Source of the DNA: Candidatus Woesearchaeota archaeon
GTDB taxonomy: Archaea > Nanobdellota > Nanobdellia > Woesearchaeales > GCA-2686295
Reading direction: 5' to 3'
Length of the DNA stretch: 53,932 bases
Assembly: GCA_016784125.1 (NCBI GenBank)
Contig: JADHVI010000005.1
Span: forward strand, 1 to 53,932
The position numbers and the translations under genes were made by a program. Below the pieces are notes generated by a model. It was not told the DNA's origin and searched no databases. It was given only the letters and a program-made list of their open reading frames with translations. Below are positions 25,805-34,220 of this stretch, in pieces; within the stretch, counting starts at the first letter, position 1, and the number at the start of each line of letters is the position of its first letter.

Positions 25805-26500
25805 TTATTCTCTATTAGCCCAGGTTATAGCATCATCTATATCTGCAGTAGTTAAATCTAGCCAATGCTTTCTTGTCTGAAAAATCTTAGCACCCTTAGC
25901 ATCCCATAGTAATAAACCAGAGTAAATTTTACTGGGTTCAATGATTATTTCTGGTGGTGTAAAATAAGATGAATAAAGATTTTCTTTAATCATATCTTTG
26001 TTTAATTCATCTAAGTTTATCTTGCCAAGCATTGCTTTTCTCGCGAGAAGGTTAATAACTCCTAAAACTTCTTCCTGACCATCATATTTAACGCAGAAAT
26101 TTAAGAACAGATTATCATATTCAGCAGTATCTTCCATGAGCTTTTTGAAACTTGAAGTTAAACGTTGCTCCATGTCAAACCATCTGCCAATAACAAAAAT
26201 TCTTACTTTATGTTTTTGAATGCTTTCGTTGGTTTCTAATTCTTTAAAGAACTTAACCAACTCTACTATTTCATCTTCTGTTTCAGCAGAAATATTTAAC
26301 GTTATTATTGGAATGTCACTTTTTATTTGATAATTGACAAACCTTGTAAGTTGCTCAACATTCCTAATGGCTGCATCTTTTTCTTCCTTGCCATTTTTCT
26401 TAGTCCATCCTATTAGATTGCTTCCATCAATAGCTACGTGCAAAGGTCTTTTCTTTTGTTTCAAGAAATCCAAATCAATCTTTGGGAGCTTTAATGCCAT
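25805..26500 (-). CDS. Divergent cis-prenyltransferase (UppS/Rer2 family)
   Basis: The 231-residue protein follows the family along its length: HVAIDGSNLIGWTKKNG (normally H-x-x-x-x-M-D-G-N-G-R-W), IITLNISAETEDEI (the L-Y-A-F-S-x-E-N strand), RIFVIGRWFDM, LFLNFCVKYDGQEEVL and YSGLLLWDAKGAKIFQT. Asp25 is kept. The motif R-T-G/S-G-E-x-R-x-S, which binds isopentenyl diphosphate, is replaced by IEPSKIYSG, so the key arginines are missing. Family members make the long polyprenyl (undecaprenyl or dolichyl) carriers of glycan assembly. This copy may be inactive, a partner subunit, or altered in substrate. The leaderless start is supported by CTTTAAATAG about 28 nt upstream. Confidence 0.72.
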   Translation of the reverse strand: MALKLPKIDLDFLKQKKRPLHVAIDGSNLIGWTKKNGKEEKDAAIRNVEQLTRFVNYQIKSDIPIITLNISAETEDEIVELVKFFKELETNESIQKHKVRIFVIGRWFDMEQRLTSSFKKLMEDTAEYDNLFLNFCVKYDGQEEVLGVINLLARKAMLGKINLDELNKDMIKENLYSSYFTPPEIIIEPSKIYSGLLLWDAKGAKIFQTRKHWLDLTTADIDDAITWANRE

Positions 26501-26547
26501 ACAATAGTAGGATTGGGAATGCTATTTAAAGATTGCGCTAGAAATGA

Positions 26548-27294
26548 TTAGAAGTGATAAGTAACATTTATGCCTTTTCGAAAGAGATGATCAATCATTA
26601 TTTCAAGATCTTGCATTCTAATGGCTGCCTTTTTTGAAGCCATCATTGTACTGTGAAGCCTAGCCCTATTTTCTCCATGATGATACTCAGACAGATCCAA
26701 TGGATTAAATTGGACAAAACCCCTTGATGTGGCAATATAACTACAATCATAATCCAGTCCGTGCTTTAGTATAACTGATTCATTATAGTCATGTAATAAT
26801 AAATGTTTTGTGCTGGGTGCTGCAAGAACCCTAAAGAAAATATCTCGTTCGTGAGGATTGGCAGGAATAGAATTAAGTATTGGATAAATTTCTGTATCAG
26901 GTATGAGAAAGTAGCTTGAGACATTAATGTTCATAGGTGCGCCTAGCATTTCATGTTCAAATTTGTAATATTTAATTGTTTCCAAAACATCTGCTGGGAT
27001 TGCAACACCAAATGATTCACCATTATCATGATAATCAAGTTTTATCCACACATCCAATTCATCAAGTGGATAATTAAATAGCATCCATGCCATTCTATGA
27101 TCTGCATGCTTTGCAAGCTCTAATAATGCTAATTCCCCCTTATCTCTTGTAATATAGGGCGAATTATTAGGGGCTAACATCGGACTTTCAAATGGAGGAA
27201 TACTCTCTTTTCCAGAAGCACAACTAACCAACCATGGAAAGGTGGCTAAAGCACCCAAGCCAATTATTCCCTTGACAATATCCCTTCTTTTCAT
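26548..27294 (-). CDS. Putative Tat-exported lipoprotein, unknown function
   Basis: The 248-residue protein starts MKRRDIVKG, a twin-arginine motif, followed by a hydrophobic stretch and LVSC-A, a lipobox-like site. It is probably exported folded by Tat and anchored by a lipid on Cys. The mature part has no recognised domain; it contains many His/Tyr/Asp residues, such as LLLHDYNES and LDLSEYHHGENRARLH. TATA ATTTATATATAA lies just upstream. It is divergent from the gene at 27365. Confidence 0.65.
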   Translation of the reverse strand: MKRRDIVKGIIGLGALATFPWLVSCASGKESIPPFESPMLAPNNSPYITRDKGELALLELAKHADHRMAWMLFNYPLDELDVWIKLDYHDNGESFGVAIPADVLETIKYYKFEHEMLGAPMNINVSSYFLIPDTEIYPILNSIPANPHERDIFFRVLAAPSTKHLLLHDYNESVILKHGLDYDCSYIATSRGFVQFNPLDLSEYHHGENRARLHSTMMASKKAAIRMQDLEIMIDHLFRKGINVTYHF

Positions 27295-27364
27295 TCTGCT
27301 CGGAATAAAGAATTATATATAAATCTGACTAAGATTTATAAAAACAACAGCACTCCTGGCCTGG

Positions 27365-27949
27365 ATGGGCGAATATTTAACATCATTAGAACAACAAGTT
27401 AGAAATGGCATGATGAGAAATCAAGTACTGCCAAATAATCAAGATGGGAATGTTTATTTGAGGCAACTTCTTGGAGACATGCATCACATTAATCTTAATT
27501 TTTCTTCAACAGAGATTGCTAAACGCATAGGAATGTCTAATGAAGGATATGCATATTTCAAAAAGGAATTCTTGACGAGCAATGTAAAAAAGGGAAATAA
27601 TTTTGGTCTTCCTAGCAAAACAGTGGGAATTGAAGACCCTGATTCAATAGTGATTGGAAAACAAGTTACATCTATAGAATATGAATTTGTTGGATATGAG
27701 GTTGTATCCTTGGGCGAGATTCAAACTCGTGTATTAGTCATGAGCCAAGTAGAGTTTGCTGATCAAGGTAATGGACTGTATGGTTTCATACAGAAAAATA
27801 TCATATTTAGGATGGAAAATATGCTTCCTCAGATTTTAACTCCTATTGGTTTAAATCAATTCAAACATTTTGCAATTGATGGTGTTAGAGCTTTTTTAGA
27901 CCAGGCAATTTATCTTTGTATGCGTCAAGCAAATCCAGAAATGGAATAA
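27365..27949 (+). CDS. Unknown 194-residue protein
   Basis: No family is recognised. The N-terminal half is helical (EYLTSLEQQVRNGMMRN, then a possible helix-turn-helix around FSSTEIAKRIGMSNEGY), and the rest mixes strands and helices. A TATA box (ATTTATAAAAA, about 27332-27342) lies 28 nt upstream of the ATG, so it is probably leaderless. The prepilin peptidase gene follows on the same strand 36 bp after its stop codon. Confidence 0.6.
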   Translation: MGEYLTSLEQQVRNGMMRNQVLPNNQDGNVYLRQLLGDMHHINLNFSSTEIAKRIGMSNEGYAYFKKEFLTSNVKKGNNFGLPSKTVGIEDPDSIVIGKQVTSIEYEFVGYEVVSLGEIQTRVLVMSQVEFADQGNGLYGFIQKNIIFRMENMLPQILTPIGLNQFKHFAIDGVRAFLDQAIYLCMRQANPEME

Positions 27950-27984
27950 TAAATTATTTAAAACATCTATTTAATAATCCTTCT

Positions 27985-28842
27985 ATGATTACAATTGCTT
28001 ATATCATTGCTTTGATAGGTTTATCTATTGCATCTTTTTGCGACATAAGGACTCGTGAGATACCTGATTGGATCAATTATACTTTAATCGCGATTGGTTT
28101 TGCAATTGCAGGAATGTTATCCATTATGTTTAAGGATTATTGGTTTATTTTAGGTTCAGTGATTGGCTTTGCAATTGGCTTTGCTTTGTCATACATATTC
28201 TATAAAGCAGGACAATGGGGTGGTGGAGATGCAAAGATGCTGATGGCATTGGGTGCATTAGTGGGTGTAACTTTCACCGGAGAAATACCAATTTTCTTCA
28301 TTTTAATATTTAATATCTTCATTGTTGGTGCTATTTACGGAATGTTGTGGAGTATTTTCTTAGCAGTAAAGCACAGGAAAGAATTTAAGAAATCATTCAA
28401 AGAACTCATTTACAGCAAAGAAATTTTGACAACGAGAAAATTAATGCTAGCAGTAATTGCGTTATTAATTGTATTTGCATTCATAGCACCCTCACATCTG
28501 AGAAATTATATTATAGGTGTTGCTGCATTCATATTCTTCATATTCTATTTCTATGTATACAGCAAATCAGTGGAGAAATCCTGCATGGAAAAAATGATTC
28601 CTATAAACAAACTGACAGAGGGTGACTGGGTATTACAAGACATTTTTGCTGGTACTAAAAAAATAGTTTCAATTAAAAATTATGGTATCACAAGGGAACA
28701 AATTGAAAAAATTCTTAAGACAAAGAATCTACATAAACTCACAAAAGTTAAGGTCAAAGAAGGAATTCCTTTCTTGCCAAGCTTCTTAATCGCATTTATT
28801 ATTACTTGGATAATCGGAAATTGGTTAATATTTTTTGCTTAA
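27985..28842 (+). CDS. Archaeal prepilin/preflagellin peptidase (A24 family)
   Basis: The 285-residue integral membrane aspartic peptidase has its two catalytic sites at Asp20 (CDIRTREIPDW) and Asp82 in GGGD (QWGGGDAKMLM). Several membrane helices surround them. A C-terminal cytoplasmic part (EGDWVLQDI, ITREQIEKIL) and the final KEGIPFLPSFLIAF helix match archaeal preflagellin peptidases. It removes class III signal peptides from pilins and archaellins. The ATG at 27985 fits a TATA element (ATTATTTAAA, 27953-27962) 28 nt upstream; a longer reading from 27916 would overlap the preceding gene. No pilin gene is nearby. Confidence 0.9.
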   Translation: MITIAYIIALIGLSIASFCDIRTREIPDWINYTLIAIGFAIAGMLSIMFKDYWFILGSVIGFAIGFALSYIFYKAGQWGGGDAKMLMALGALVGVTFTGEIPIFFILIFNIFIVGAIYGMLWSIFLAVKHRKEFKKSFKELIYSKEILTTRKLMLAVIALLIVFAFIAPSHLRNYIIGVAAFIFFIFYFYVYSKSVEKSCMEKMIPINKLTEGDWVLQDIFAGTKKIVSIKNYGITREQIEKILKTKNLHKLTKVKVKEGIPFLPSFLIAFIITWIIGNWLIFFA

Positions 28843-28843
28843 A

Positions 28844-29440
28844 ATGAAAATCGCTATAGATATCGCATTGCTATTGCCAGATGAAATAAACAGTTTGTGT
28901 ATTGGTCTTAATCAACAAGATAAAAACGCTTTTTTTGATCTTACAAAAAAAGATAATCATCCCCATATCACTTTAACAATGGCTGTCATTGATGAGGCAG
29001 ATATTCACAAAATAGAAGTTATATTAAGAAACGTTGCAGAAAAATTTTCAGGATTACAATTAGAACTCACAGAACTCAACTACACTATTACACCAGAAGA
29101 CAAAAAATCATATCAGTTTGTAATTGGGAGTTCAAAGGAAATAAAAGAATTACGACAAAAAATAGTGAAAGAATTATCACCTTATTTTTCTTATGAAGTT
29201 GAAGATAGCATGTTTTTTGTTGATAATGATGAAGAGTTTCGCCCTGTTAGTAAATATTGGGTTGCAAATCATGAAAAACGAAATCTCTCCTTAGATAAAT
29301 TCAAGCCTCATATTAGTTTAAAAAACACTGCTGCAACCTTTGATGAATTTCCAATTAAATTTACAACAAATAAACTTGTAATGGCTCAGTTAGGCAATTA
29401 TTGTACTTGTAGAAAAATTCTTATTGACATAGATCTTTAA
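28844..29440 (+). CDS. 2H phosphoesterase superfamily protein (2'-5' RNA ligase/CPDase-like)
   Basis: The 198-residue protein has both histidine motifs of the 2H family: HPHITLTM near residue 40 and FKPHISLKN near residue 162. It probably acts on 2',3'-cyclic phosphates or 2'-5' linkages in RNA ends. The ATG at 28844 is 1 bp after the stop of the prepilin peptidase gene, so the two may be co-transcribed, although no functional link is obvious. A TTG three codons upstream lies inside the previous gene and is less likely. Confidence 0.8.
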   Translation: MKIAIDIALLLPDEINSLCIGLNQQDKNAFFDLTKKDNHPHITLTMAVIDEADIHKIEVILRNVAEKFSGLQLELTELNYTITPEDKKSYQFVIGSSKEIKELRQKIVKELSPYFSYEVEDSMFFVDNDEEFRPVSKYWVANHEKRNLSLDKFKPHISLKNTAATFDEFPIKFTTNKLVMAQLGNYCTCRKILIDIDL

Positions 29441-29949
29441 GGGATTCTGTCTAATTGTTTCAATAAATAATTCTCTTCTTCATCACTCATAACATCGCTG
29501 GGTTGCTCTTTAATCTTGGGCGGATGTTGAGGTTCAGACATAGAAGGTTCTTTAGAAGGTTTTGAGTCCTGATCTATGACTATCTTGTTAGAAATTGAGC
29601 TCATAACAGAATCCATCTCAGGAGTGTGTAGTTGTTTTGGTTGCCATTGAAAGTTTAATCCATCATCTTGCTTTCTTGCGACAACATCAATGTAGAATTC
29701 TTCACCTTCATTAGTGATTATGTTTGTTCCTTGTGCGCCTAATGATTCAAAGAGAACAGTGGCTGCATAGCTTGATACATAGAAAATGTGTTCTGATTCT
29801 TCTTCGGATAATTCTTCGATGTATTTTACCTTTCTTTTTGGAAGTATGATTATATGTCCTTTTGCAGCGGCATTTGCAGGTAATACTGCTGCAGCTATAT
29901 CATCTTCATACAATACAACATTTTTATCTTCTATTAATTTTCGCTTCAT
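29437..29949 (-). CDS. HIT-like protein with degenerate triad (second of pair)
   Basis: The 170-residue protein starts like HIT proteins (VVLYEDDIAAAVLPANAAAKGHI, IILPKRKV), and NIITNEG continues the fold. The histidine triad H-x-H-x-H-x-x-P-R is replaced by E84-F-Y86-I-D88-V-V-A-R, so no catalytic histidine remains. A disordered Pro/Ser/Glu-rich linker leads to a short C-terminal helix (SDEEENYLLKQLDRI). Its ATG overlaps the stop of the upstream HIT gene by 4 bp, so they are translated together and probably form a heterodimer. Confidence 0.8.
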   Translation of the reverse strand: MKRKLIEDKNVVLYEDDIAAAVLPANAAAKGHIIILPKRKVKYIEELSEEESEHIFYVSSYAATVLFESLGAQGTNIITNEGEEFYIDVVARKQDDGLNFQWQPKQLHTPEMDSVMSSISNKIVIDQDSKPSKEPSMSEPQHPPKIKEQPSDVMSDEEENYLLKQLDRIP

Positions 29950-30824
29950 TTTGAAAACATGTGTGTGACTTTATCTAATAGTGAGTGATGGTCTTCTTTT
30001 TTGTCTTGTTTTGGTTTTTCTTCTTTCTTACTTTCTTCTTTAGTTTCTTCTTCTTTATTATCTACAGGTGATGCTTCGCCACCCTCTGTGGGTGCCGGCT
30101 CAGCAGACACTTGTTCTAGCTCACTCGAATGTCCTGTCTTAAGTTTTACTGACAACTTATCTATGTCAATGCCATTGAACAATACTTTCAATTGTGGATT
30201 GGTTTCCATAGCTGCTTTTACTTGGTCAGGATTATTAATGATCATATCTCTGAGTTGCTGATTTTGATCTAATACTTCCGCAAGTTGATCTTTTGATGGT
30301 GTCTGAATCGCAATCTTGCCTTCTCTTTGTAAGTGCGATTGCATCATCTTTGTCAGATTCATTTTTAGAGTGGGAAAAATATCTTCTTGAGAAATACCTT
30401 TTTTTGGAACATCAAAATTTGTTAAACCATCATCAGAATTTCGAGGTACAACATGAACTAAGAAATGTGGGCTTTGTTGACCGGCCACTCCTCCATTGGC
30501 GATAAATATGGTGCTTCTTTCAGACGGCAATGCATCTTTAACACCTTTAGCCAAATATTTAATTTTACTAAACAAGTGTTTAAACACATCTGGCGGTATT
30601 AGTGGCATTATTGGTGCGTGTTCTTTTGGTAATAGAATTACATGTCCTTTAGTTGATGGATAGATGTCTAAAATCCCAATCATTGTGCTGTCTTCATACA
30701 CTTTATGAGTTGGAACTTCTCCTTTTATGATTCTGCAGAACACACAGTTTTTTTTCTGTAGTTCTGCTAGTTCTTCAGGACTCATGTTCTTGAGTTCTTC
30801 TTCTGTAGGTTGTGTTTCACTCAT
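29946..30824 (-). CDS. HIT-family protein with altered triad (first of pair)
   Basis: The 292-residue protein has a clear HIT domain: CVFCRIIKGEVPTHKVYED, KGHVILLPKEH and FIANGGVAGQQSP. The triad reads H120-F-L122-V-H124-V-V-P-R, so the middle histidine, the usual nucleophile, is Leu (codon TTA). A long Glu/Lys-rich low-complexity C-terminus ends in a short helix (LLDKVTHMF). HIT proteins normally hydrolyse nucleotide phosphoramidates or dinucleotides; here binding without catalysis is more likely. TATA AATTTATATAAAC and a GAGG site precede the ATG. Confidence 0.85.
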   Translation of the reverse strand: MSETQPTEEELKNMSPEELAELQKKNCVFCRIIKGEVPTHKVYEDSTMIGILDIYPSTKGHVILLPKEHAPIMPLIPPDVFKHLFSKIKYLAKGVKDALPSERSTIFIANGGVAGQQSPHFLVHVVPRNSDDGLTNFDVPKKGISQEDIFPTLKMNLTKMMQSHLQREGKIAIQTPSKDQLAEVLDQNQQLRDMIINNPDQVKAAMETNPQLKVLFNGIDIDKLSVKLKTGHSSELEQVSAEPAPTEGGEASPVDNKEEETKEESKKEEKPKQDKKEDHHSLLDKVTHMFSK

Positions 30825-31124
30825 AATCTTCCTCTAACTTCAGTTTATATAAATTTTTTCAAAAGGTGTATAGAATGAGATAGATATATGTATACAATAA
30901 GGATGTAAGAGGATTTAACCTATTCTTCGTCCTCTTCTTCATACATAAATCCGTAGTTGTCGATTTGCCATGCCATTTTATTAGTTTTGTGGGATTACTA
31001 ACTCCACAATTATATTTATGGATTAAGTTAAATATATACTTTGCGTGTATATGAAGTATATGAGTGTATATTTTAATAATAAACTATATAAATAACTAAT
31101 TGTTTATGATGTTCGGGTGAAATC
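30825..31124. other. 300-bp intergenic region between the HIT pair and the PhoU-like gene
   Basis: It holds the divergent promoters of the two flanking units (TATA near 30843-30855 on the minus strand and ACTATATAAATA at about 31083-31094 on the plus strand) and a possible 18-codon reading frame on the minus strand (30920-30976). The remainder is A/T-rich with no clear structure. Confidence 0.5.
30920..30976 (-). CDS. Possible 18-residue acidic microprotein
   Basis: The minus strand encodes MAWQIDNYGFMYEEEDEE followed by TAG. An aromatic half is joined to a run of seven Asp/Glu residues. A TATA-like CATAAATATAATT lies upstream (about 31009-31022), slightly farther than usual. There is no ribosome binding site. 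The sequence is unlike random A/T-rich translation, but such a short frame could be chance. Confidence 0.25.
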   Translation of the reverse strand: MAWQIDNYGFMYEEEDEE

Positions 31125-32054
31125 ATGAGACGAAAAGTCATACAACATAGTCCAACATCTCTCGCTATAACTTTACCTGCAGAATGGGCAAAGAAAAACA
31201 GCATAATAAAAGGTGCAGAAGTAGATGTTTTAGACCAAGGAAATAAACTTACTGTAACAAATTCTGAACAAAAAAAGAGTTTAAAAGAAATTGAAATAGA
31301 TGTTTCTAACTTAGATAGAACTTCTATAATGTTGTCGTTAAGAAATCTTTATAGAGCAGGTTATGATAAAATTCATGTTGTATACAAAAGAGCAGCATTC
31401 GTCCATCATAAAACAGGTAAAATAGTTCATGTAAGTGAAATGATTCACACAAAGCTTCGAAAATTAATGGGGTTTGAGATAATAAGAGAAAAAATGGATT
31501 CTTGCACAATTGCTAATATTAGTGAGGGCTTAAGCGAAGAAATTCCAACTGTTATAAAAAGAATTCATCTCTCATTAGTTGATGTTGCAGAAAGCATATA
31601 TCAGTGTGCAAAAGATAAAGAATTAGAAGATCTTAAAACAATAAGTGATAAAATAGATACTATAATCAGATTCATAAACTATTGCTTACGAACTGCGAAT
31701 AAGGAGCGAGATGAAAAAACACTTAGTTTTACCGAATATCATTCATTAGCCACGTTAGATAGAATAGTATATAATCTTGATTCTTCAGCAAAACAATTAT
31801 TCAGACTTAAAAAAGACGTAAACCTCAAGACATTACTGTCGATTCAAATTACTCTTGAAGCATTGAGAATTTTTAATAAATTCTATAATACTAAAAATTC
31901 TTCATTAATTGTAGAACTAAATAATACACGTTATAAATTAGCAAAAGTAATTGAGTCAAAGTTTAAAGAATTCCCAAAAGAAGAGAAAATCGTATTATTT
32001 AACATGATGCAAACTCATCATCTTTTAGTTGACATAGTTGAAGTTAGAGGGTAA
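31125..32054 (+). CDS. AbrB-PhoU family phosphate-uptake-type regulator
   Basis: The 309-residue protein begins with a SpoVT/AbrB DNA-binding domain (RRKVIQHSPTSLAITLPAEW, KGAEVDVLDQGNKLTV) and continues with all-alpha PhoU-like repeats (residues about 130-300, IKRIHLSLVDVAESIYQCA). In archaea this fusion is annotated as a phosphate uptake regulator; target genes are not evident here. TATA ACTATATAAATA and a GGGTGA ribosome binding site precede the ATG. It is followed by elp3 in the same direction, which has its own TATA box. Confidence 0.85.
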   Translation: MRRKVIQHSPTSLAITLPAEWAKKNSIIKGAEVDVLDQGNKLTVTNSEQKKSLKEIEIDVSNLDRTSIMLSLRNLYRAGYDKIHVVYKRAAFVHHKTGKIVHVSEMIHTKLRKLMGFEIIREKMDSCTIANISEGLSEEIPTVIKRIHLSLVDVAESIYQCAKDKELEDLKTISDKIDTIIRFINYCLRTANKERDEKTLSFTEYHSLATLDRIVYNLDSSAKQLFRLKKDVNLKTLLSIQITLEALRIFNKFYNTKNSSLIVELNNTRYKLAKVIESKFKEFPKEEKIVLFNMMQTHHLLVDIVEVRG

Positions 32055-32100
32055 TATTTCTTGAAAAACATTTTTAAAACAGACCTTAGTTCGAGAAAGT

Positions 32101-33780
32101 ATGAACTATTTTGAAGAACTGATAGAATACATCAAAAAAGAGAAGCCAACTAAGAAGAAGTTGAACAATAAAAAGATGGAACTCTGTGGTCTGCTTAAGA
32201 TAAAAAATATTCCTACAGATATAGAAGTTTTCTGTCATGCAAAACAGAAAGATTTAGAAATTTTAAAGAAATATTTGGTTACAAAGCCTACCAGAACAAT
32301 TAGTGGTGTTGCAGTAATTGCTGTAATGAGTGAGCCTAGACCATGTCCACACGGAAGATGTACATACTGCCCTGGAGGCCCTGATAGTGAGTTTGGTAAT
32401 GTTCCACAATCATATACTGGTAATGAACCTTCTACTATGAGAGGAATTAGAAATAATTATGATGCGTACAGAATTGTATTCAACCGTCTTGAGCAATACA
32501 TAGTACTGGGACAAAATCCAGAGAAAGCAGAAGTTATTGTTATGGGTGGAACATTTCTATCTTTTGACAAAGAATACAAAGAAAATTTCATTAGAAATGT
32601 GTTCAAAGCAATGAATGATTTTTCCAAGGAATTCTATGTTTCTGGTCAGATTGATATTGAAAAATTTAAAGAATACTTTGGTTTACCCGGAAAAGTTCAT
32701 GATAAAAAACGCGCAGATATGATAAAAAAGAAAGTTTTGGAATTAAAAGAAAATAACATTAAAACTTTGCAAGAAGAACAAAGAATCAATGAAACAGCTC
32801 AAATCAGATGTGTCGGATTAACATTAGAAACAAAGCCTGATTGGGGGTTATTAGAACAAGGAAATGAAATGCTCAACTATGGTGTTACTAGAGTTGAACT
32901 CGGCATACAAACAACATATGACTCAGTATTGAAAAGCGTAAATAGAGGTCATGGAAACAAAGAAGCCATTGAATCGATAAAAACCTTGAAAGATCTCGGA
33001 TTTAAACTCAATTTTCATATGATGCCTGGACTTCCAGGTGTTGATAAAGACAAAGACATTCATTCATTAAAAGAACTCTTCAAAAACCCTGATTATATGC
33101 CTGATATGCTCAAAGTATACCCGACCCTTGTAATGCCTGGAACACCATTATATTCTGATTATAAAAAAGGATTATATACTCCTATGTCAACTAATGAAGC
33201 AGCAGAAATAATCGTTGAAATGAAGAAAATAGTACCTAAATACTGCAGAATAATGCGAATACAACGAGATATTCCAACAAAATTCACTAGTGCAGGCGTA
33301 GATAGAACTAATTTTAGACAATACATTGAGAAATTACAAGCAAAAAAAGGTGTTAAATGTCATTGTATACGTTGTAGAGAAATAAAAAACGATGAGATTA
33401 CAGGAGAGCCGTTACTTGAAATTATAGAATATGACTCGTCACATGGCAAAGAGTTCTTTATATCAATAAGAGATGAAGCAGATAAATTACTTGGATTTTG
33501 TAGGCTAAGATTTGTTGGAAAGAGTTTAAGATCCGAAATCACTACGAACAGTGCCATAATCCGTGAATTACATGTCTATGGAACTGCTGTTGCTTTGAAA
33601 GCAAAAGGCGATGTACAACACAAAGGCTTTGGACGACAATTAATGGAAAAAGCAGAAGAAATATGCAAAGAGAATAATAAAGAAAAACTCTTGGTTATAA
33701 GCGGCATTGGCGTAAAAGAATACTATAAAAAACTGGGTTATTCTAATGATGGACCATATGTAAGTAAGAGATTAAATTAA
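32101..33780 (+). CDS. elp3: Elp3, tRNA U34 carboxymethylation enzyme (radical SAM/acetyltransferase)
   Basis: The 559-residue protein has the Elp3 radical SAM core with the cluster cysteines in PCPHGRCTYCPGG, then VIVMGGTFLSF, CVGLTLETKPDW, ELGIQTTYDSVL and HMMPGLPG. A C-terminal GNAT acetyltransferase domain follows (IRELHVYGTAVAL, QHKGFGRQLMEKAE). It uses acetyl-CoA and S-adenosylmethionine to start cm5U34 formation on tRNA anticodons. ATTTTTAAAAC about 27 nt upstream of the ATG suggests a leaderless transcript. Confidence 0.96.
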   Translation: MNYFEELIEYIKKEKPTKKKLNNKKMELCGLLKIKNIPTDIEVFCHAKQKDLEILKKYLVTKPTRTISGVAVIAVMSEPRPCPHGRCTYCPGGPDSEFGNVPQSYTGNEPSTMRGIRNNYDAYRIVFNRLEQYIVLGQNPEKAEVIVMGGTFLSFDKEYKENFIRNVFKAMNDFSKEFYVSGQIDIEKFKEYFGLPGKVHDKKRADMIKKKVLELKENNIKTLQEEQRINETAQIRCVGLTLETKPDWGLLEQGNEMLNYGVTRVELGIQTTYDSVLKSVNRGHGNKEAIESIKTLKDLGFKLNFHMMPGLPGVDKDKDIHSLKELFKNPDYMPDMLKVYPTLVMPGTPLYSDYKKGLYTPMSTNEAAEIIVEMKKIVPKYCRIMRIQRDIPTKFTSAGVDRTNFRQYIEKLQAKKGVKCHCIRCREIKNDEITGEPLLEIIEYDSSHGKEFFISIRDEADKLLGFCRLRFVGKSLRSEITTNSAIIRELHVYGTAVALKAKGDVQHKGFGRQLMEKAEEICKENNKEKLLVISGIGVKEYYKKLGYSNDGPYVSKRLN

Positions 33781-33790
33781 AATTAAAAAA

Positions 33791-34129
33791 TTATTTCAAT
33801 TGTTTTACAACAAAAGTTAATATCTCAATTCTGTGCTTGTCTTTTGTCTTCGCTTTTCTGATTTTCTTCGCGAGTGGTTTCTCATCAAAAACATGTTCTA
33901 TCCAATCTGCAAAGTGGTTAAAATCACTTGAGACATGGTGTTCAAACACTTCATCCGCCATCATGTCAATTGCATCTGATAGTTGAAGAATATCATCACA
34001 AGAAGTGCCATCTGAAAAGAAAAACGCGAGTTCCGGATTAACTTTTTTCAGACCTTTCTTTTTTGTAGAAGTTTTCTTAGTTGGAGCTTTGTTAATTAGT
34101 TTTTTTTGAGAAGATATTTTTTTTGACAA
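33791..34129 (-). CDS. DUF5752-like protein with basic N-terminus
   Basis: A Lys-rich N-terminus (about 30 residues) precedes a conserved-looking helical domain: LAFFFSDGTSCDDILQLSDAI, DEVFEHHVSSDFNHFADWIE and EKPLAKKIRKAKTKDKHR. It resembles the small archaeal domain known as DUF5752; function unknown. I place the start at TTG 34129 because GAGGTGAG lies just upstream and a TATA box (GTATAAATAC, about 34163-34172) predicts transcription from near 34142. The upstream ATG at 34180 would fall before the transcription start. It is divergent from the methyltransferase gene. Confidence 0.65.
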   Translation of the reverse strand: MSKKISSQKKLINKAPTKKTSTKKKGLKKVNPELAFFFSDGTSCDDILQLSDAIDMMADEVFEHHVSSDFNHFADWIEHVFDEKPLAKKIRKAKTKDKHRIEILTFVVKQLK

Positions 34130-34220
34130 TAACCTCACCTCAAGAAGATAATAGTGCTTGTTGTATTTATACTTTATCATTTTGAGAATATTTTTAAAAC
34201 AACTTCATTTCATATTCTCT

